From NCBI GenBank assembly GCA_002751075.1, contig NAOQ01000106.1:137246-168988 (forward strand): a stretch of DNA of 31,743 nucleotides, written 5' to 3'. Shown here one piece after another: positions 1 through 12,854 of the stretch. Below the pieces are notes generated by a model. The model was not told the DNA's origin. It did no database searches and was given only the letters and a program-made list of their open reading frames with translations. Position 1 is the first letter of the stretch; the number at the start of each line of letters is the position of its first letter. The DNA comes from Ichthyophonus hoferi (lineage: Eukaryota; Opisthokonta; Ichthyosporea; Ichthyophonida; Ichthyophonidae). The translations under genes and the position numbers were made by a program.

Positions 1-3000
1 GAAGGTGAAGGTAAAAGTGGGGGAGGCAGAATGGAAGCAATCAAAGAGGATTCTGGCACCTCTTCCAGGTCTGGCTCTTCTTCTATGGTGTTGTCAGGAA
101 CATTAAGGATATTTTCCAGATCCATATCATCTGAAGCTTGATTAATATCGATGGTAACTTTAATTGGTGGTGTTGGTGTTAGAGTTGGTTTAGGGTATTT
201 GATAACCGTCCTGCTATGTTGTTGAGGTTTACGCTGTGCTGATGCAGGGGAAAATATTAGAGGTTCTTTCAACCAGCGTTGGAACTTAAATGCATTTGAA
301 CCATTAACCCATCATAATCTTTAGTCTAATCTACCATTCCTAGCATTGTTATTTGTGCTAATCAAGTTACATATAGGTATAGATGTAGGTATGGTATGCT
401 CTAATAAATGCGCCTTATGGTTTTTCTGAAAATAACTAGAATTAGTTGTTTCAATCATTAACGTTGAAAAGCCACATTGACACCGTTTAAGCATACTATC
501 TTATGCATGGTAGCTAGTATTTAACTATGTATATTCTTCTTACAAAAGAATACTGAATATTTGTATATTTCAATGACAGGTTTGTTTTTTATTTTAGCGG
601 GAGGTTATATAATTTTGAAGTATTTTGTTTTATTTGTTTATTTGGTTTTTAAGCTCAAGCCCAATAAAGTATTATTTGATGTAATGGAACATCATAATTT
701 ATACAACCTAAATAAAAATAAAGAGGTGACATTATATCCAAATACAATTAAAACCCTTTCACCCTTGTAGCACTCAACAAACAATTAATGTGCAGGCACG
801 ACAAAAAAATAAAAATACGCTTATAGTTATTTATAAAGTTGGTCCCTTTTTGGCTTGATCAGATAAAGTTAAATATAATATAAGTTATAACCAAAATATA
901 GAGTAGTTGAAAATGATGGTTTAATAGAAGGAGGTTAAGGGTGATCAGGATTGGATTACGTTGGGATGTCACTAGAGACTGGAATTTAATCTCATCGTTT
1001 AGTGCTTGAGCACGCCATATTTTTAGGAAAGATTATTATCCCCTTGCATGTACAACAACTGCCTATGGATCCATCTGATTAAGCAATAATCATTATAGAC
1101 GTAATATGTTGGTGCTGCATTGTTGGAATGTCCTAGTATTTATCCTATTTTTTCATATGCTAGTCTATGTAGCAAATTTAACATATGTGATAGTACACAT
1201 GTTCTGTAAACGTATAAACAATATTGAGAAAAATAAAATAAGTGTTGGAAGGAGTCTGAGTTAAAGAAAGCCCAGAAAAAAATATATGTAACTGATAGTG
1301 TAATAACAAAGAGTAGATATGTTTGAAAGGAGATCGACGATGCTTCCAATATTATCATCTTTACTTATAAAATAAGAAGGAGAAAAACGAGAGAAAAAAA
1401 GAGAAAAAGAAAGGGAAAAAAAGAGGACAAAACTAATTGAAAATAAACTCAGAGAAAACAAAAGCCCAGATCTGGAAATGATATGTTTTGCTATTGAACA
1501 GCATGTTGAGTACTTTTTTGAAGGTATTAATCAACGATTTGTCTAAACAGGTGCAAAAACTTCATGATTATTTCCGTACTGAAGTGCGGTTAGCGTTGTT
1601 TGGTTTATAAATACATCATTCATCAAAAATTAAATGTAATAAAATGTAGAATTCAAAGATATTTAGGGTTGAAAGGTCTAGTCATGGTTTCAAAAACAGC
1701 ACATAAAGTATACAAACTTAATACAATGGAAATATTAATACTCATTTCTCGTATTCTTACCGTTGGTTTTCTATAGAGGTATCTCCTAGCTCGGACCACC
1801 ACACGAATCTTCATTCCTGCCTCACATAAAGCCTTATTGCTGGAGGAGAAGTAATAGACACCGGTGCTAAGAAATCGGAATCGGTATGGCGATTTTCCAG
1901 TATACAGAGGCCTGCCTGTAAACATTTGCGTGAAAAAAACTCATGCATGCATACATATATGCGTGTGTATGTTTTCATATGTTTATGACTAGATGAACAA
2001 TACGCATGCATATGAATTGCAAACAAAATAAGGAAATTTGATATTTAAAATTTATATATGTTTTTTTGAATTAAGCTTAAATAGAGGTAGCAAAGGGTAT
2101 CACGTTTTACTTTTTTAAAAAGAGAAAAAGAGGAAAATGAGATGGGTAATGGTATGATAGCTCTAGAATTATAAGCGCAATCATATAAAAACATATATCT
2201 AAATATAATTTTGATTCAACCCATATAATTAATAAATATGCGATGACATACAAGAAAAGACAAAGGGAGTGGTATTAGATCATAGCCACTTACTCGATGC
2301 CACATTGCATCTATCATAGTTGAATCTTCTGAAATGTCGATTCACAGACTGAATGCCATCAAATTTAAATATTAATGCACCAAGGGTGTGAGGCATGCCA
2401 CTGTAGGTCAATTCCCTGGCAGGGGGAGATGGAGCTTGCCAATTGACAAGAGCTGTGCTAAAGGCGCCATATTCACGTCAGTGTGATGTGATTTATATAC
2501 GTCATAGTATAGTATATAACAGGATGCATTAGTATTTTTCTCTTTTATTAAAGATAAATTCCAAGTCAATCTAGTACATTAAATATACACTCGGATATAT
2601 TTCTTTTTCTTAGCTAATTCTTGCATCCTGCATGACTTCGTTTACTATGGCAAAAGTCTAGTTAAAACTACAATCTAGTGTGCTCTTTTATCACATGTTT
2701 TCTTTATTCATTGTAAAATGTTTGGCTAATCATTGACTAGATCATCCCGAACACTCTTATCTTTTGCTATTCAAAGTTGCAATAAACGGAAATGATGCAG
2801 TGCAAAGCGTCATGCCTTAGCGAACATATCTAGATTGAGAAAGAAACAGTCGTGGTATATTTTAAATTGAAGGTATTTTGTCAAGAAATTCAAATATTAA
2901 CACCTATTGTCACGCCATTCAATGCCTTCATATAATGATGATGATAATTATAATTATGAATCTTTTTTTATAACATAAGATAGTAGTATCATATAATTAA

Positions 3001-3082
3001 ATATAGATTGCTATATTATTTTCACTTTTTTATTTTCAAGACAGTCTTTATAATTTAAGTAAAATTTCACAATAATGTTCTG

Positions 3083-3113
<31 letters not shown>

Positions 3114-5818
3114 CTATCTAATCATTTTTTATAAAAATACTATCTTAACAAAAATGGAAGGAAAATTTTGCAAAATTTAATATACCTCCTATTGACTAAC
3201 GTGGTAATAAAATAGAAGGCATAGGAAAAAATTAAAGCTGAGTCAGTTGCGGGATTTTGTCCAGAGGCCATATATTTTTTAAAAAGCACAAGTTAACATG
3301 TATTTATATATATCCATAGTGACGTTGTAGGGGAAAACCAAAAAACTAAAAAGAAAAATGTATGCAGACAATGAAAGAGTTTGGGATAGTGGATACAGAG
3401 AGAAAAATAATTATATTTTCAAAGTTATATTGTCATAATATTAGCTTACCCCATGGGAAGCTGTGGAGATTTCGTTTTTGTGATGGTACCTATAGACAAG
3501 GCTTCAATAACCTGTCGGGGACTAGTTGTGGGTCTAGGTTTCTCTACACGTGGCATCGGAGCATTGGGGTTGGGCATAGTCATAATCATCACTTTGAGTC
3601 CTCGACGGCATTGACTGTCAACATCAGATCCAAAATAGTAATTTCCTTCATCCTTTAAAGTATACGTGTAGGGTCCAGGTCCCTTTGTTAAAACCCTGGC
3701 TGTGAAATTGGGGGTTTATGTGGGTGACATTTAGGAGGATTGGTATATGAATGTGTATGTGAGTAAGTGGATATGTATTTGTGCAACGGGATAAATTAAT
3801 AGGTAATAGGTTAATATTTTACATGGTGTGTTCAATTGTTTGCCATATTTTTATTTCAAGACTTAATATAAAAATACCAATCACGTCCATCCTTTTGGTT
3901 TAACATTACACTGCTCTTACTTGATAACAAGTTTCGGAAAACATCTAACTTGCCAAATACAATATTTGGTAACTTTTCTGATGCAAAAGCAATTGATATG
4001 TAATTAAAGATGAGTCTTTCTATTTTGTAGAAAACTTAAATAAATTATATGTGATAAAAAATAAAAAATATTCAAATAAAGTAGTTATTTTCACCACACT
4101 CCAGCAGCTCTTTTCCAAAGAAATAATTAAATGTGTAACCATAATTATTTGAAACTTCATTAGAATAAATGGTGTAACATAATTTAAAATAGGCCAACAA
4201 TTTTATAAAAAAAAAGCATAAATTTTGTATTCTCTTTATACCCAGAATAATATGATAGTATTGCTTTACATACGTATATATATATATAGGGGCTGATCCA
4301 GTCACATCCATATAGGTTTACTTATGTACACAAGCACATAAAGAAATATAAATGTGATGAAATATATCAACAATAAATTTAGGTTCAATGCGATAGTCAG
4401 GATGAATAGGCAGGAATTCCGGGTTAGTCACAATTATCAAGGCTTAGAAATCATAAAAATACATTTGTCTCTATACGCGACGACATTATACAAACATCAT
4501 TTTGAATTAATATAAATTTTTGCTCTAACTAGAATATTCCTTTACATCTACTACCATTTGGTGCTATATTAGCAGTTGATCTACCATCCTTTAATATAAT
4601 AACTGTAAATTCAAGATTTTTTATCACGTGCTCATCCTTGGAGATATTAAATCCAACCTATAAGAAAATTGAAACTCAAGAATAATTTGGCAATTCTATA
4701 AAGGAATACGACTTCAACATTTGGGGAATATTACAATTGTAAAAAAAAAAAAAAAAAATGATGTATAGGCAGAAACTGTATAAATTGAATACAATCAGCA
4801 AAGTCATTCATCAAGAATTATATATTTCAATAAGTATACCCATAACTTTCTGTACTAGCGTATTTATTGAATTTAAATATGAGACCAACAAATTTTAAAT
4901 GGTTGCATAATTACAGTCTAAGACACATCAAGATTAAAGTAACTACACTTAATATATTTGAAGTCTAAACTCAAACCAAAAAGATCATGTAATAGAAAAA
5001 CCAAGAAATTAATAGTGCCAACCGTGCTCAATAACTCGGTTTTGAATTTTTAACCCTTTGTTACAGGAGATTTAATAGTTAATCAAATCTGAATTATTTT
5101 ATTTTCAATTTTAAATAAGGAAATTATTTGAAGTATGCTAGAAAATTTCCTAACCTTTGAGAACACTGCATGAATTTATAGTAAGCATCTCAAGCAATGT
5201 TTAGTTGGAATATGTGTTTTTATTTGTTATTTTTTGTTAATATAACTGTTTCAACTGAGGGATAAGAATGATCCGGCAGATATGAACTCCGGGGAGCTTG
5301 CCTTTAGAAATGATTGTAAATAAATAAAAATAATGAAAAAAGAAAATCTCCCTAAATAATCTCGAGGTTGTTATGCCATGCCTGTTATAAATAACATCCT
5401 AAACCATCGGATTTCTCCAGCTGTGTATTTCATATTACATAACACTTAATAGAATACTAATTATAATAACTTATTCAAAATCCCAATGAACGGAATACCC
5501 GTAACATAGATATGGCACAATAAACCAGTTATGTTCTAAGATTAAAGGTAGCAAACAAGCAAAGTATATTACCTCGAAAATACCAAAGACCATACCTTTT
5601 GAAAAATCACATCTATAATATGACTTTGAATCTGGAAAAACAACCACAGACTTCCCTATGGTATATCTAAACACCACTATATCCCCCACTTTCAACCGAC
5701 CCCCACCCAACGCCGAGCGACCTCTAGGCTCCCGCCAGGCAAGTGTAATAGTCCTTGCATCACATTCTCTAATTATAAATAACAAAGCAGCCAAAAAAGC
5801 CGCAAAAAAGAGTTGCAT
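1..5818 (-). CDS. Secreted protein with two tandem phytocyanin-like cupredoxin domains (3' partial)
   Basis: Five exons were found on the minus strand: 5596-5818, 3450-3699, 2294-2457, 1761-1915 and 1-233 (open at the window edge). All junctions are GT-AG and phases agree throughout, giving 341 residues so far. Residues 1-21 look like a signal peptide (MQLFFAAFLAALLF, then CDA). Domain 1 (about 22-115) has LKVGDIVVFRY, YYRC70 and YTLKDEGNYYFGS...QC105. Domain 2 (about 159-253) has LIFKF, YDRC208, GVYYFSSS, LC243 and GMKIRVVV. This is the plant phytocyanin pattern, including the two disulfide cysteines per domain. The type-1 copper ligands (His, Cys, His) are not at their usual places in either domain, as in early-nodulin-like proteins, so copper binding is unlikely. 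A Pro/Thr linker joins the domains. After residue 265 the chain is Pro-rich, then acidic. Function is unknown; a cell-surface or matrix role is inference. Introns hold only AT-rich sequence and simple repeats, including an A18 run at 4741-4758. The start Met is the first before the signal peptide. Confidence 0.82.
3086..3113. repeat. (AT)n microsatellite
   Basis: An uninterrupted AT dinucleotide run of about 28 bp in intron 2 of the cupredoxin gene. Confidence 0.9.
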
Positions 5819-6013
5819 TTCGTTGAGAGAATTTTAAAAAAACAATTTTTAAAAAAGTCTGTCTGTAAGGTCAGCAAACCCTTACTCCACACCAAGAACA
5901 ACTGAAGTATAGAATCTACAATCAACATATAATATGCTATACTGTTTCCCGTTACATATTTATGGAGATTGGCATGCAAGGAATGCAAGGAATGTAACAC
6001 ATAAATGATAACC

Positions 6014-6025
6014 ATTGGCGATTGG
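6014..6025 (-). promoter_or_regulatory. Paired CCAAT boxes upstream of the cupredoxin gene
   Basis: Two CCAAT motifs on the minus strand (6021-6025 and 6014-6018) are separated by two bases. They lie about 200 bp upstream of the start codon at 5818. CCAAT boxes bind NF-Y in animals. Position and pairing suggest a promoter element, but CCAAT is common in this window, so the assignment is tentative. Confidence 0.35.
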
Positions 6026-6450
6026 TTGTATCTAATTTCAAATAACAGTTGATTGAAGTCAATAAAGATGAATTATAGCTTAAATTATCTCATTTTGTCA
6101 AAAATAAATCTAATCGCTTAACGTATAGTTTAACTCTTTAAATTGCATATTTTTTGTACGCATAAAAATATAGCATATCCAGTTTGGATAGTTCAGCATC
6201 TGCATCTGCAATCATATCATTTTACTTTTTCCATTAAGTAAAGTGTTATATAATCTTGCGGATTTCCAAACTCTGCATATAAAGCCCAAAATATAAAGCC
6301 AGGCACTGTCAACCTTTTTGCGGATTGGGCATAATTGTAAAAAAATAAATATAGTTGGATTGTGATCCAGTATCAATCATACCCTAGCTGGCGATAATAT
6401 AACTGATGCGATTCATCAAAGATCAATACTAATCGTATAGGAATAAAGTG

Positions 6451-6669
6451 TCAACCTATTAGGCTTGACTTTCTAGAGACCACCAAAGAAGTTATTGGAG
6501 CAATCTGACCCAAAATATGCTTAACATAAATACATAGCTTCTGGCACCAGTCCTTTATCACCTTACTATGTTTAATATCTTTAACAATGTGGTGCGAAAC
6601 GAAAGCATATAATATAAAAGAGTATAATAATATATGATCAGTATGCCATTGGTGGTCTAGATACCACAT
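6451..6669 (-). mobile_element. Possible relic of an LTR-retroelement integrase region
   Basis: A 72-residue minus-strand open stretch contains IVKDIKHSKVIKDWCQ, then a second Cys, and further on IAPITSLVVSRKS. The order resembles the zinc-binding N-terminal part of Ty3/Gypsy-type integrases (a KDI-like segment, paired cysteines, then a Pro-Leu-rich linker). Neither an LTR nor the catalytic core was found nearby. If correctly identified it is a small, old, broken fragment. Chance resemblance is quite possible. Confidence 0.22.
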
Positions 6670-7682
6670 CCTAGCTACTAGCTATAATAACCCTTGCTCG
6701 AATATATACATTCTAAGTTACCCGAGCGCCAAAAAAGCCTGAAGCGTTGATAACAATCGATCTTGCTTTTAGACCCAAGAAAAGGAATTATTATAATAAC
6801 TGGTTAGTCATTACAATGCTTTGTATTATATAAGCCTTTACTGTATTGTATTGGATTATGGTACTACTACATTGTATTAGACTAGGCGAGCATAAACCAA
6901 TATTAAACAATGGTATATTGTTCAAAAACGAATGAGATTTTAATATTCCCGATAGACTACTGCAGCAGATATTCCACCAATGACTGATTGTAGTATTGTT
7001 CATTTTATGAATGGTCATGTTATGTACCCAACACAATGACCATAATAGGTAAATAAAATAATGTTATTTATTTTGATTTATTTTTCATCGTTCTTAAATT
7101 TCTACTCACAGTTTTATGAGTTTTATGAGCCAGGCAATGGTTATGATATAAAGGTATACATAATGAAAAAATAAATGGATTTACTTAATAAAATAATTAC
7201 TAATAAAATAATAGATTTAAACAATAATAGATATAATTTAATATAGTTATATTAATATTATTTATTTGATTTTGTTTACAATTGACACGAGATCAATTGA
7301 CAAAGTACCAGTACATGCCAGTGCTTAGTTCATATAGTTAAAAAAAAACACCTTTTGAAGCAATTACTAATGATTGGCTCACAGAATATTAACACATAAA
7401 ATATGTAATTAAAACTGTAGTACATTTTATTTAATATTTTTTTACTTAAATATATTTTTATATTTTTGAATTTATAATACGCATATTGCAAGAGCTATAT
7501 GCCGCATATTTAAAATAACTAAATCAAACATGTTTAGAGGGCAATTTCAATTTAAAATGAATAAACAAAGCATATTTAGAGGGCAATCTCTATTTTAAAT
7601 AAGCCAATCATAAAAACTTAATTTTGTGGAATGTGATGCAAATGCATTGGCTCATGGGTCTATGTGATGATCTAAGAAATTA

Positions 7683-7736
7683 CCAATCAAATTATGAATT
7701 GTGGCTTTACATTCAATTGTCACTCGTATATAAAAG
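7683..7736 (+). promoter_or_regulatory. Putative glycerol kinase core promoter (CCAAT and TATA)
   Basis: ACCAAT (CCAAT at 7683-7687) is followed about 40 bp later by TATATAAAAG (7727-7736), which matches a TATA box well. The distance to the start codon at 7905 is about 170 bp and no ATG-led long frame intervenes. This spacing is typical of a TATA promoter with an upstream CCAAT box. Confidence 0.5.
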
Positions 7737-7904
7737 ATTACAGATAAGATTATTTGAATTGATTCACATAGATTTTTTTTGAAATATATATCGTAATCTA
7801 TCTATCATTAATAATATTGTAGTAAGGTTGTCGCTTGTCGCTGTCTACTTGCCACCAACCTACAACAATTAAATTAATCGCAACCAAGTTAATCTACAGT
7901 AATC

Positions 7905-10900
7905 ATGTCTTATGAGTTGATAGGTGCCTTGGATCAAGGAACTACCTCGTCCAGGTTTATTCTGTTTCGGGCCAATACAGGAGGTCATATTGATAACTCC
8001 TTTCAGCTAGAGCACGAGCAGATATACCCCCAACAGGGGTGGGTGGAACATAACCCGGAAGAGATATGGGAGAATAGTAAAAGGTGTATGGAGGTTTGCT
8101 TTGAGCATGTAGACGATCCTACTTCTGTAAAGGTAGGCAGGAAGGGTGTGTGAGAGGGATAGAGTAGAGAGAGGGAGGACGAAGGATTGGGATAGCGTTA
8201 ATAATTTTTACTAAACTAATAGAATTTCATAGCAAATTAGGGTTTAGATAGAAATGGGATACTAATACTAGATACCAGGTATAAATAGGTTAGATAGAGA
8301 CTACACTTATAGATAACATGAGATATATCTTTTATTAACAGGATACAATACTTATCCCTTAACCCATTCCAAATACACATACCGCCAACTCTCTCCCCTA
8401 CCCCATCTCCTCTCTCTCCTTCTCTTATTTTTTCTTTTTATCCTTCCCTCTGGCTCTCTCCCTCCCTATAGGCAATAGGTATTACCAACCAACGTGAGAC
8501 CACGGTAGTATGGGACAAGAATACGGGCAAGCCTCTACACAATGCTATCGTATGGATGGATATGCGTACACAATCCACCTGTAATGAGTTTGCTGATCGT
8601 GAAGTCTACCGTACTATATGTGGTTTGCCCATCTCTACCTATTTCTCCGGCCTGAAACTCAAGTGGCTCTGTGATAATGTGGATGGAATCAAGGAGGCGC
8701 TAGAGAATGGAACAGGGCTATTTGGTACCATAGATACATGGTTACTATGGAATATGACAGGAGGAGTCAACGGAGGAGTGCATATGACCGATGTTACTAA
8801 TGCTAGTATGTATACATGGTGTAGTGTGGCGTGGTAGGGTAGGGTAGGATAGGATGAGATAAGATATGGCAAGATGTGATGCTATAGAATGTTATATTAT
8901 AATATAATATAAGTATATTGCATTACAGTACGTATATATTCTCCCACTTATTACTTGGTTATGGTATGTCTTATATTCAATCACTTTATTTTACCCATTT
9001 TACTACAAAAAGTTATCATATATACATATGTTCTATCCTTCACAAATATATTCCAATTGTATGTAGCGGTCTCTTTTATGTATACTCGACCTTACTATAT
9101 ACCTTACTATATACATTATTATACCTTATTATACCTTATTAATATCATAACACTACCCCCATCTCTCACACACACAAAAACCATACAATGACACAGGCCG
9201 TACCATGCTAATGAACATCCAAACCTGCAAGTGGGATGAGGGCATGTGCAAGACATTTGGTATTCCTATGAAGTGTCTACCTGAAATCCGATCCTCCGCG
9301 GAGATATATGGTTATTATACTACAGCGTCAGGCCATAAAGTACCTGTATGTGGTATGCTAGGAGACCAACAGGCAGCCTTAGTAGGCCAATCATGCTTCA
9401 AGGTAAAAGGGTTGATTTCTTTTTATTGGTGGTTAAATTTTATATTGCTATATATAGATGTGTGTGTGTCTATAGAGTTGGAAATGGGCATTACATAGTA
9501 ATATTTGTATAGATGTTTCTGTATATTTCTATTTAAATGTATTTTTATGCATGAATATATATATATATATATATATAAATGTATATCTAGATTATTCACT
9601 GCTATTTAACCCTTTGAAATTGATGCCCGAGAATTTTAAAAACAATTGTGTCATTCGTGACTGATATTCGTTATTATGGTAATAATAATATCATTCATAA
9701 TACATTTGGCCTGTAGACCCCTTTACCTACTATTATTTCTTACGCAAAAAACCCCTTTCACATATCAACCAATCTCATTGCTGCTTAATTTCTTTTGCAA
9801 CTCATTTTTCTTTTTAAAATTTATCTTTCTAAGATACTATATCTGATTGATCATGATAGCTAGTTTCTAGATTTTTATTGGCTATTGATATTTATCTGGA
9901 TAAATAGTAGTAGACAGTAGATCTCCCAATCTAATGTATTCATTTTAAAATTTTAAATTTTAATAAGCTCCAATAATTGCTTGACGCAGACTTGATCTTT
10001 CTTAATAAGCTGTATACAGTTAGATATGGGCGTGCTAACTAAAATTATGAGACCATAGGCAACACGCAATTAAAAACTTTGGAAATTAAAATTGGTAGCT
10101 TACTAGTAGATATTTAAAAGTATTTCGTATAAGATTATAAGTATTTTTACATTGTAAGTGAAATTTATTAGTATAATATAATATAGCATAAAGAGCTAAT
10201 TAACTTGATAGACCTCCCCGCCAACATGCGTACCTATACATGTGTCTATATCCCATCTAACCTTTCCTATATCATGTTGTGCTACCACAGCCAGGTCAGG
10301 GCAAAAACACATACGGTACTGGTTGTTTCTTCATGGTCAATGTGGGCGACAAGCCAATCTTTAGTAAAAACGGTCTGTTAACTACTCCTGCATTCCAATT
10401 GGGTCCAAATCATCCAGTAATCTATGCTTTAGAAGGATCTATTGCAGTGGCAGGTGCAGCGGTACAATGGCTACGTGATAATCTACAAATCATTAACTCA
10501 AGTGGAGAGGTAGAATGGAAAGCTAACATGGTAAAGGATAATGGCGATGTTTACTTCGTGCCTGCCTTTTCAGGCCTGTTTGCCCCAAGGTGGAGAGAGG
10601 ACGCTAGAGGCGTGCTGCTAGGAATGACCAGTACTACCACCTCTAATCATGTCTGCAGGGCTGTAATTGAATCTATATGCTACCAGGTAATGTTTTGCTC
10701 CCTCTCTCTTTCTCTCTCTCCCACCTCTATCTATATTACTTTACTGTCTTGATATAGATGCTTATATTTATTGTGTTTATATTATATATACTTTAATGTA
10801 TAGTTATATGTTCTATGATGTAATTGAATACCTATTACAAATATATTATTGGTGTAAATAGAGCAATGATAAATGAAAGAACCCAGGCCGGCAATTATAA

Positions 10901-11468
10901 TATCTTTGGTATCTATTTTTAATATTACCTATCAGTAGTCCATGCCGTATTTTGTATATACGTGTAGTATCAGATAGACCAAGGAGATAATAAAGCATTC
11001 TCTGACCTATGTTATTCTGTATTCCGACCTCTCTCGCTGCCCCTCTTTTTCTCCCTTTGCCGTCTCTGTCTATTATTACCCACATATACTATATTCTAAC
11101 TTCACTGTTCTTATATACACTATATACAGGTACATGATGTACTTGCTGCAGTCCAGAAGGACACGGGTATCCCCATCACAGGTTTAAAGGTAGACGGAGG
11201 AGCTACAATCAACAACACTATGATGCAGTTCCAGTCTGAAATTTTAGGCGTAGAGGTGGCCCGACCACGTATTGTCGAGATTACAGCCTTAGGGGCGGCC
11301 TATGCAGCCGGATTAGCCGTAGGGATGTACAAGTCACAGGCTGAACTCGAGGGGCTATGGCAGACTGGTCGGACTTTTAAGGGTACTATGAGCGAAGAGG
11401 AGAGGAAGGCAAAGCTGGCTAAGTGGGAGCTGGCAGTGCAGAAGTCTATGGGCTGGGTTCGTGAATAG
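7905..11468 (+). CDS. GK: Glycerol kinase (FGGY family), complete, five exons
   Basis: Phosphorylates glycerol to sn-glycerol 3-phosphate with ATP, feeding glycerolipid synthesis and glycolysis. Exons are 7905-8132, 8472-8805, 9197-9402, 10291-10686 and 11130-11468, all GT-AG and in phase. They give exactly 501 codons (500 residues plus stop), the normal length for bacterial and animal enzymes. Motifs in order are the DQGTTSSR phosphate loop (10-17), GITNQRET (79-86; Arg84 and Glu85 bind glycerol), FGGY signature 1 [13 protein letters not shown] (133-145), [18 protein letters not shown] across the exon 2/3 junction, [10 protein letters not shown] (Asp244, catalytic base), KNTYGTGCF (261-269), [17 protein letters not shown] signature 2 ending at Gln388, and KVDGGAT (408-414). 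The C-terminus ends SMGWVRE with no hydrophobic tail, unlike some mammalian isoforms that carry a mitochondrial-membrane anchor. All key residues are present, so the enzyme looks active. Introns are 339, 391, 888 and 443 bp and hold no further gene. Confidence 0.96.
9555..9577. repeat. (AT)n microsatellite
   Basis: A short AT run in intron 3 of the glycerol kinase gene. Confidence 0.85.
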
Positions 11469-11531
11469 AAAGGAGTAGAATAGGATAGGATCGTCTACTG
11501 AAACATTGCTAAAACATTGCCAAGGTGTAAC

Positions 11532-11548
11532 AATAAATAATTAATAAA
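11532..11548 (+). terminator. Polyadenylation signals of glycerol kinase
   Basis: Two AATAAA hexamers (11532-11537 and 11543-11548) lie 64-80 bp after the glycerol kinase stop codon, the expected place for 3'-end formation with a short 3' UTR. Confidence 0.6.
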
Positions 11549-11605
11549 ACTTGTTCGAAATATATGTGGGTTATCACAGATTATTTTATAAATAAGATAA
11601 ATCTA

Positions 11606-11640
11606 AATAATAATAATAATAATAGTAGTAGTAGTAGTAG
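11606..11640. repeat. (AAT)n(AGT)n trinucleotide microsatellite
   Basis: Six AAT units (to about 11623) pass directly into about six AGT units. It looks like one array in which a point variant has spread. Confidence 0.85.
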
Positions 11641-12022
11641 TCGTCGATCAACCATTCCGTTAATTTAAACGCCAGTAAAAGCGGATCAACTATTTGTATA
11701 TTTGCATAATCAAGAAAATTTCTATTTCTATTGGTTATCTATTCTATGTGGATTAGTGCAAGGGTTTCTATTGGGTGTGTTTACAAGTTATATTTATATT
11801 TAAGGTTTATTCTAGCCAATCACAACCTACATTAATAAAGTATCTATAGAAGGATGGATTTTAGTATTAGTCTGTTGAATTAATAAGCCATAGATATAGA
11901 CCAATCTAGGAATTGAATTCAATATGTAAAAATGGATAAAATATTTAATTTTTCAGACCTTCATAAATTTTACTGTATTGTTTGCTACTTTAGTTATTTC
12001 ACTTATTTCTAGAGATTGTATA

Positions 12023-12180
12023 TTATATTATATAGCAATCTGTGGTAGTACTGGTGACTTGTCCACAGGCCTGAGGGTCTCCAATTGTGTTTTCGATAGT
12101 AGTTATTGTTAGTTGGCCAGTATATGTAATAGCTGCTTGATTAGAATTGTCTGGAGGACTCAGTTGTTGTGCTCGAGTAT
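12023..12180 (-). mobile_element. Decayed segment related to the element at 14.5 kb, opposite orientation
   Basis: Read on the minus strand, this stretch gives a Thr-rich sequence with IGDPQACGQVTSTTTD. The plus strand near 14520-14660 gives the similarly ordered IRDPETYGKITRITTD. Similarity is visible at base level too (ACTACCACAGATTGCTATA against ATTACCACAGATGGTTATA). The two are diverged copies of one sequence. The copy runs into the assembly gap on its upstream side, so its extent is unknown. It is treated as a fossil fragment. Confidence 0.5.
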
Positions 12181-12183
12181 TTA

Positions 12184-12854
12184 NNNNNNNNNNNNNNNNN
12201 NNNNNNNNNNNNNNNNNNNNNNNNNNNNNNNNNNNNNNNNNNNNNNNNNNNNNNNNNNNNNNNNNNNNNNNNNNNNNNNNNNNNNNNNNNNNNNNNNNNN
12301 NNNNNNNNNNNNNNNNNNNNNNNNNNNNNNNNNNNNNNNNNNNNNNNNNNNNNNNNNNNNNNNNNNNNNNNNNNNNNNNNNNNNNNNNNNNNNNNNNNNN
12401 NNNNNNNNNNNNNNNNNNNNNNNNNNNNNNNNNNNNNNNNNNNNNNNNNNNNNNNNNNNNNNNNNNNNNNNNNNNNNNNNNNNNNNNNNNNNNNNNNNNN
12501 NNNNNNNNNNNNNNNNNNNNNNNNNNNNNNNNNNNNNNNNNNNNNNNNNNNNNNNNNNNNNNNNNNNNNNNNNNNNNNNNNNNNNNNNNNNNNNNNNNNN
12601 NNNNNNNNNNNNNNNNNNNNNNNNNNNNNNNNNNNNNNNNNNNNNNNNNNNNNNNNNNNNNNNNNNNNNNNNNNNNNNNNNNNNNNNNNNNNNNNNNNNN
12701 NNNNNNNNNNNNNNNNNNNNNNNNNNNNNNNNNNNNNNNNNNNNNNNNNNNNNNNNNNNNNNNNNNNNNNNNNNNNNNNNNNNNNNNNNNNNNNNNNNNN
12801 NNNNNNNNNNNNNNNNNNNNNNNNNNNNNNNNNNNNNNNNNNNNNNNNNNNNNN
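12184..12854. other. Assembly gap (undetermined bases)
   Basis: 671 consecutive undetermined bases, next to a repeated, decayed segment. Such repeats commonly break assemblies. The true length may differ. Confidence 0.99.

Larger units (their letters stand above)
5819..7682. other. Intergenic spacer upstream of both flanking genes
   Basis: This is the divergent spacer between the cupredoxin gene (minus) and glycerol kinase (plus). I see no convincing exon on either strand. Short open frames at 5773-6015 and 6791-7036 have no recognisable motif or coding bias. The only structured content is a paired CCAAT motif near 6020 and a weak retroelement-like stretch at 6451-6669. Confidence 0.6.

Noticed and set aside
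561-770. 69-residue hydrophobic frame
   Set aside because: It lies in intron 4 of the cupredoxin gene on the opposite strand, and its composition follows local AT content.
4545-4660. Minus-strand stretch with ISKDEHVIKNLEFTVIILKDG as a middle exon of the cupredoxin gene
   Set aside because: It has an acceptor-like border, but its open frame does not match the phase of the flanking exons. Exons 1 and 2 also join directly to give a normal cupredoxin domain.
9604-9650. TTAACCCTTTG, seen also at about 5050, as a transposon end
   Set aside because: No matching inverted copy or target duplication was found nearby, so no element can be defined.
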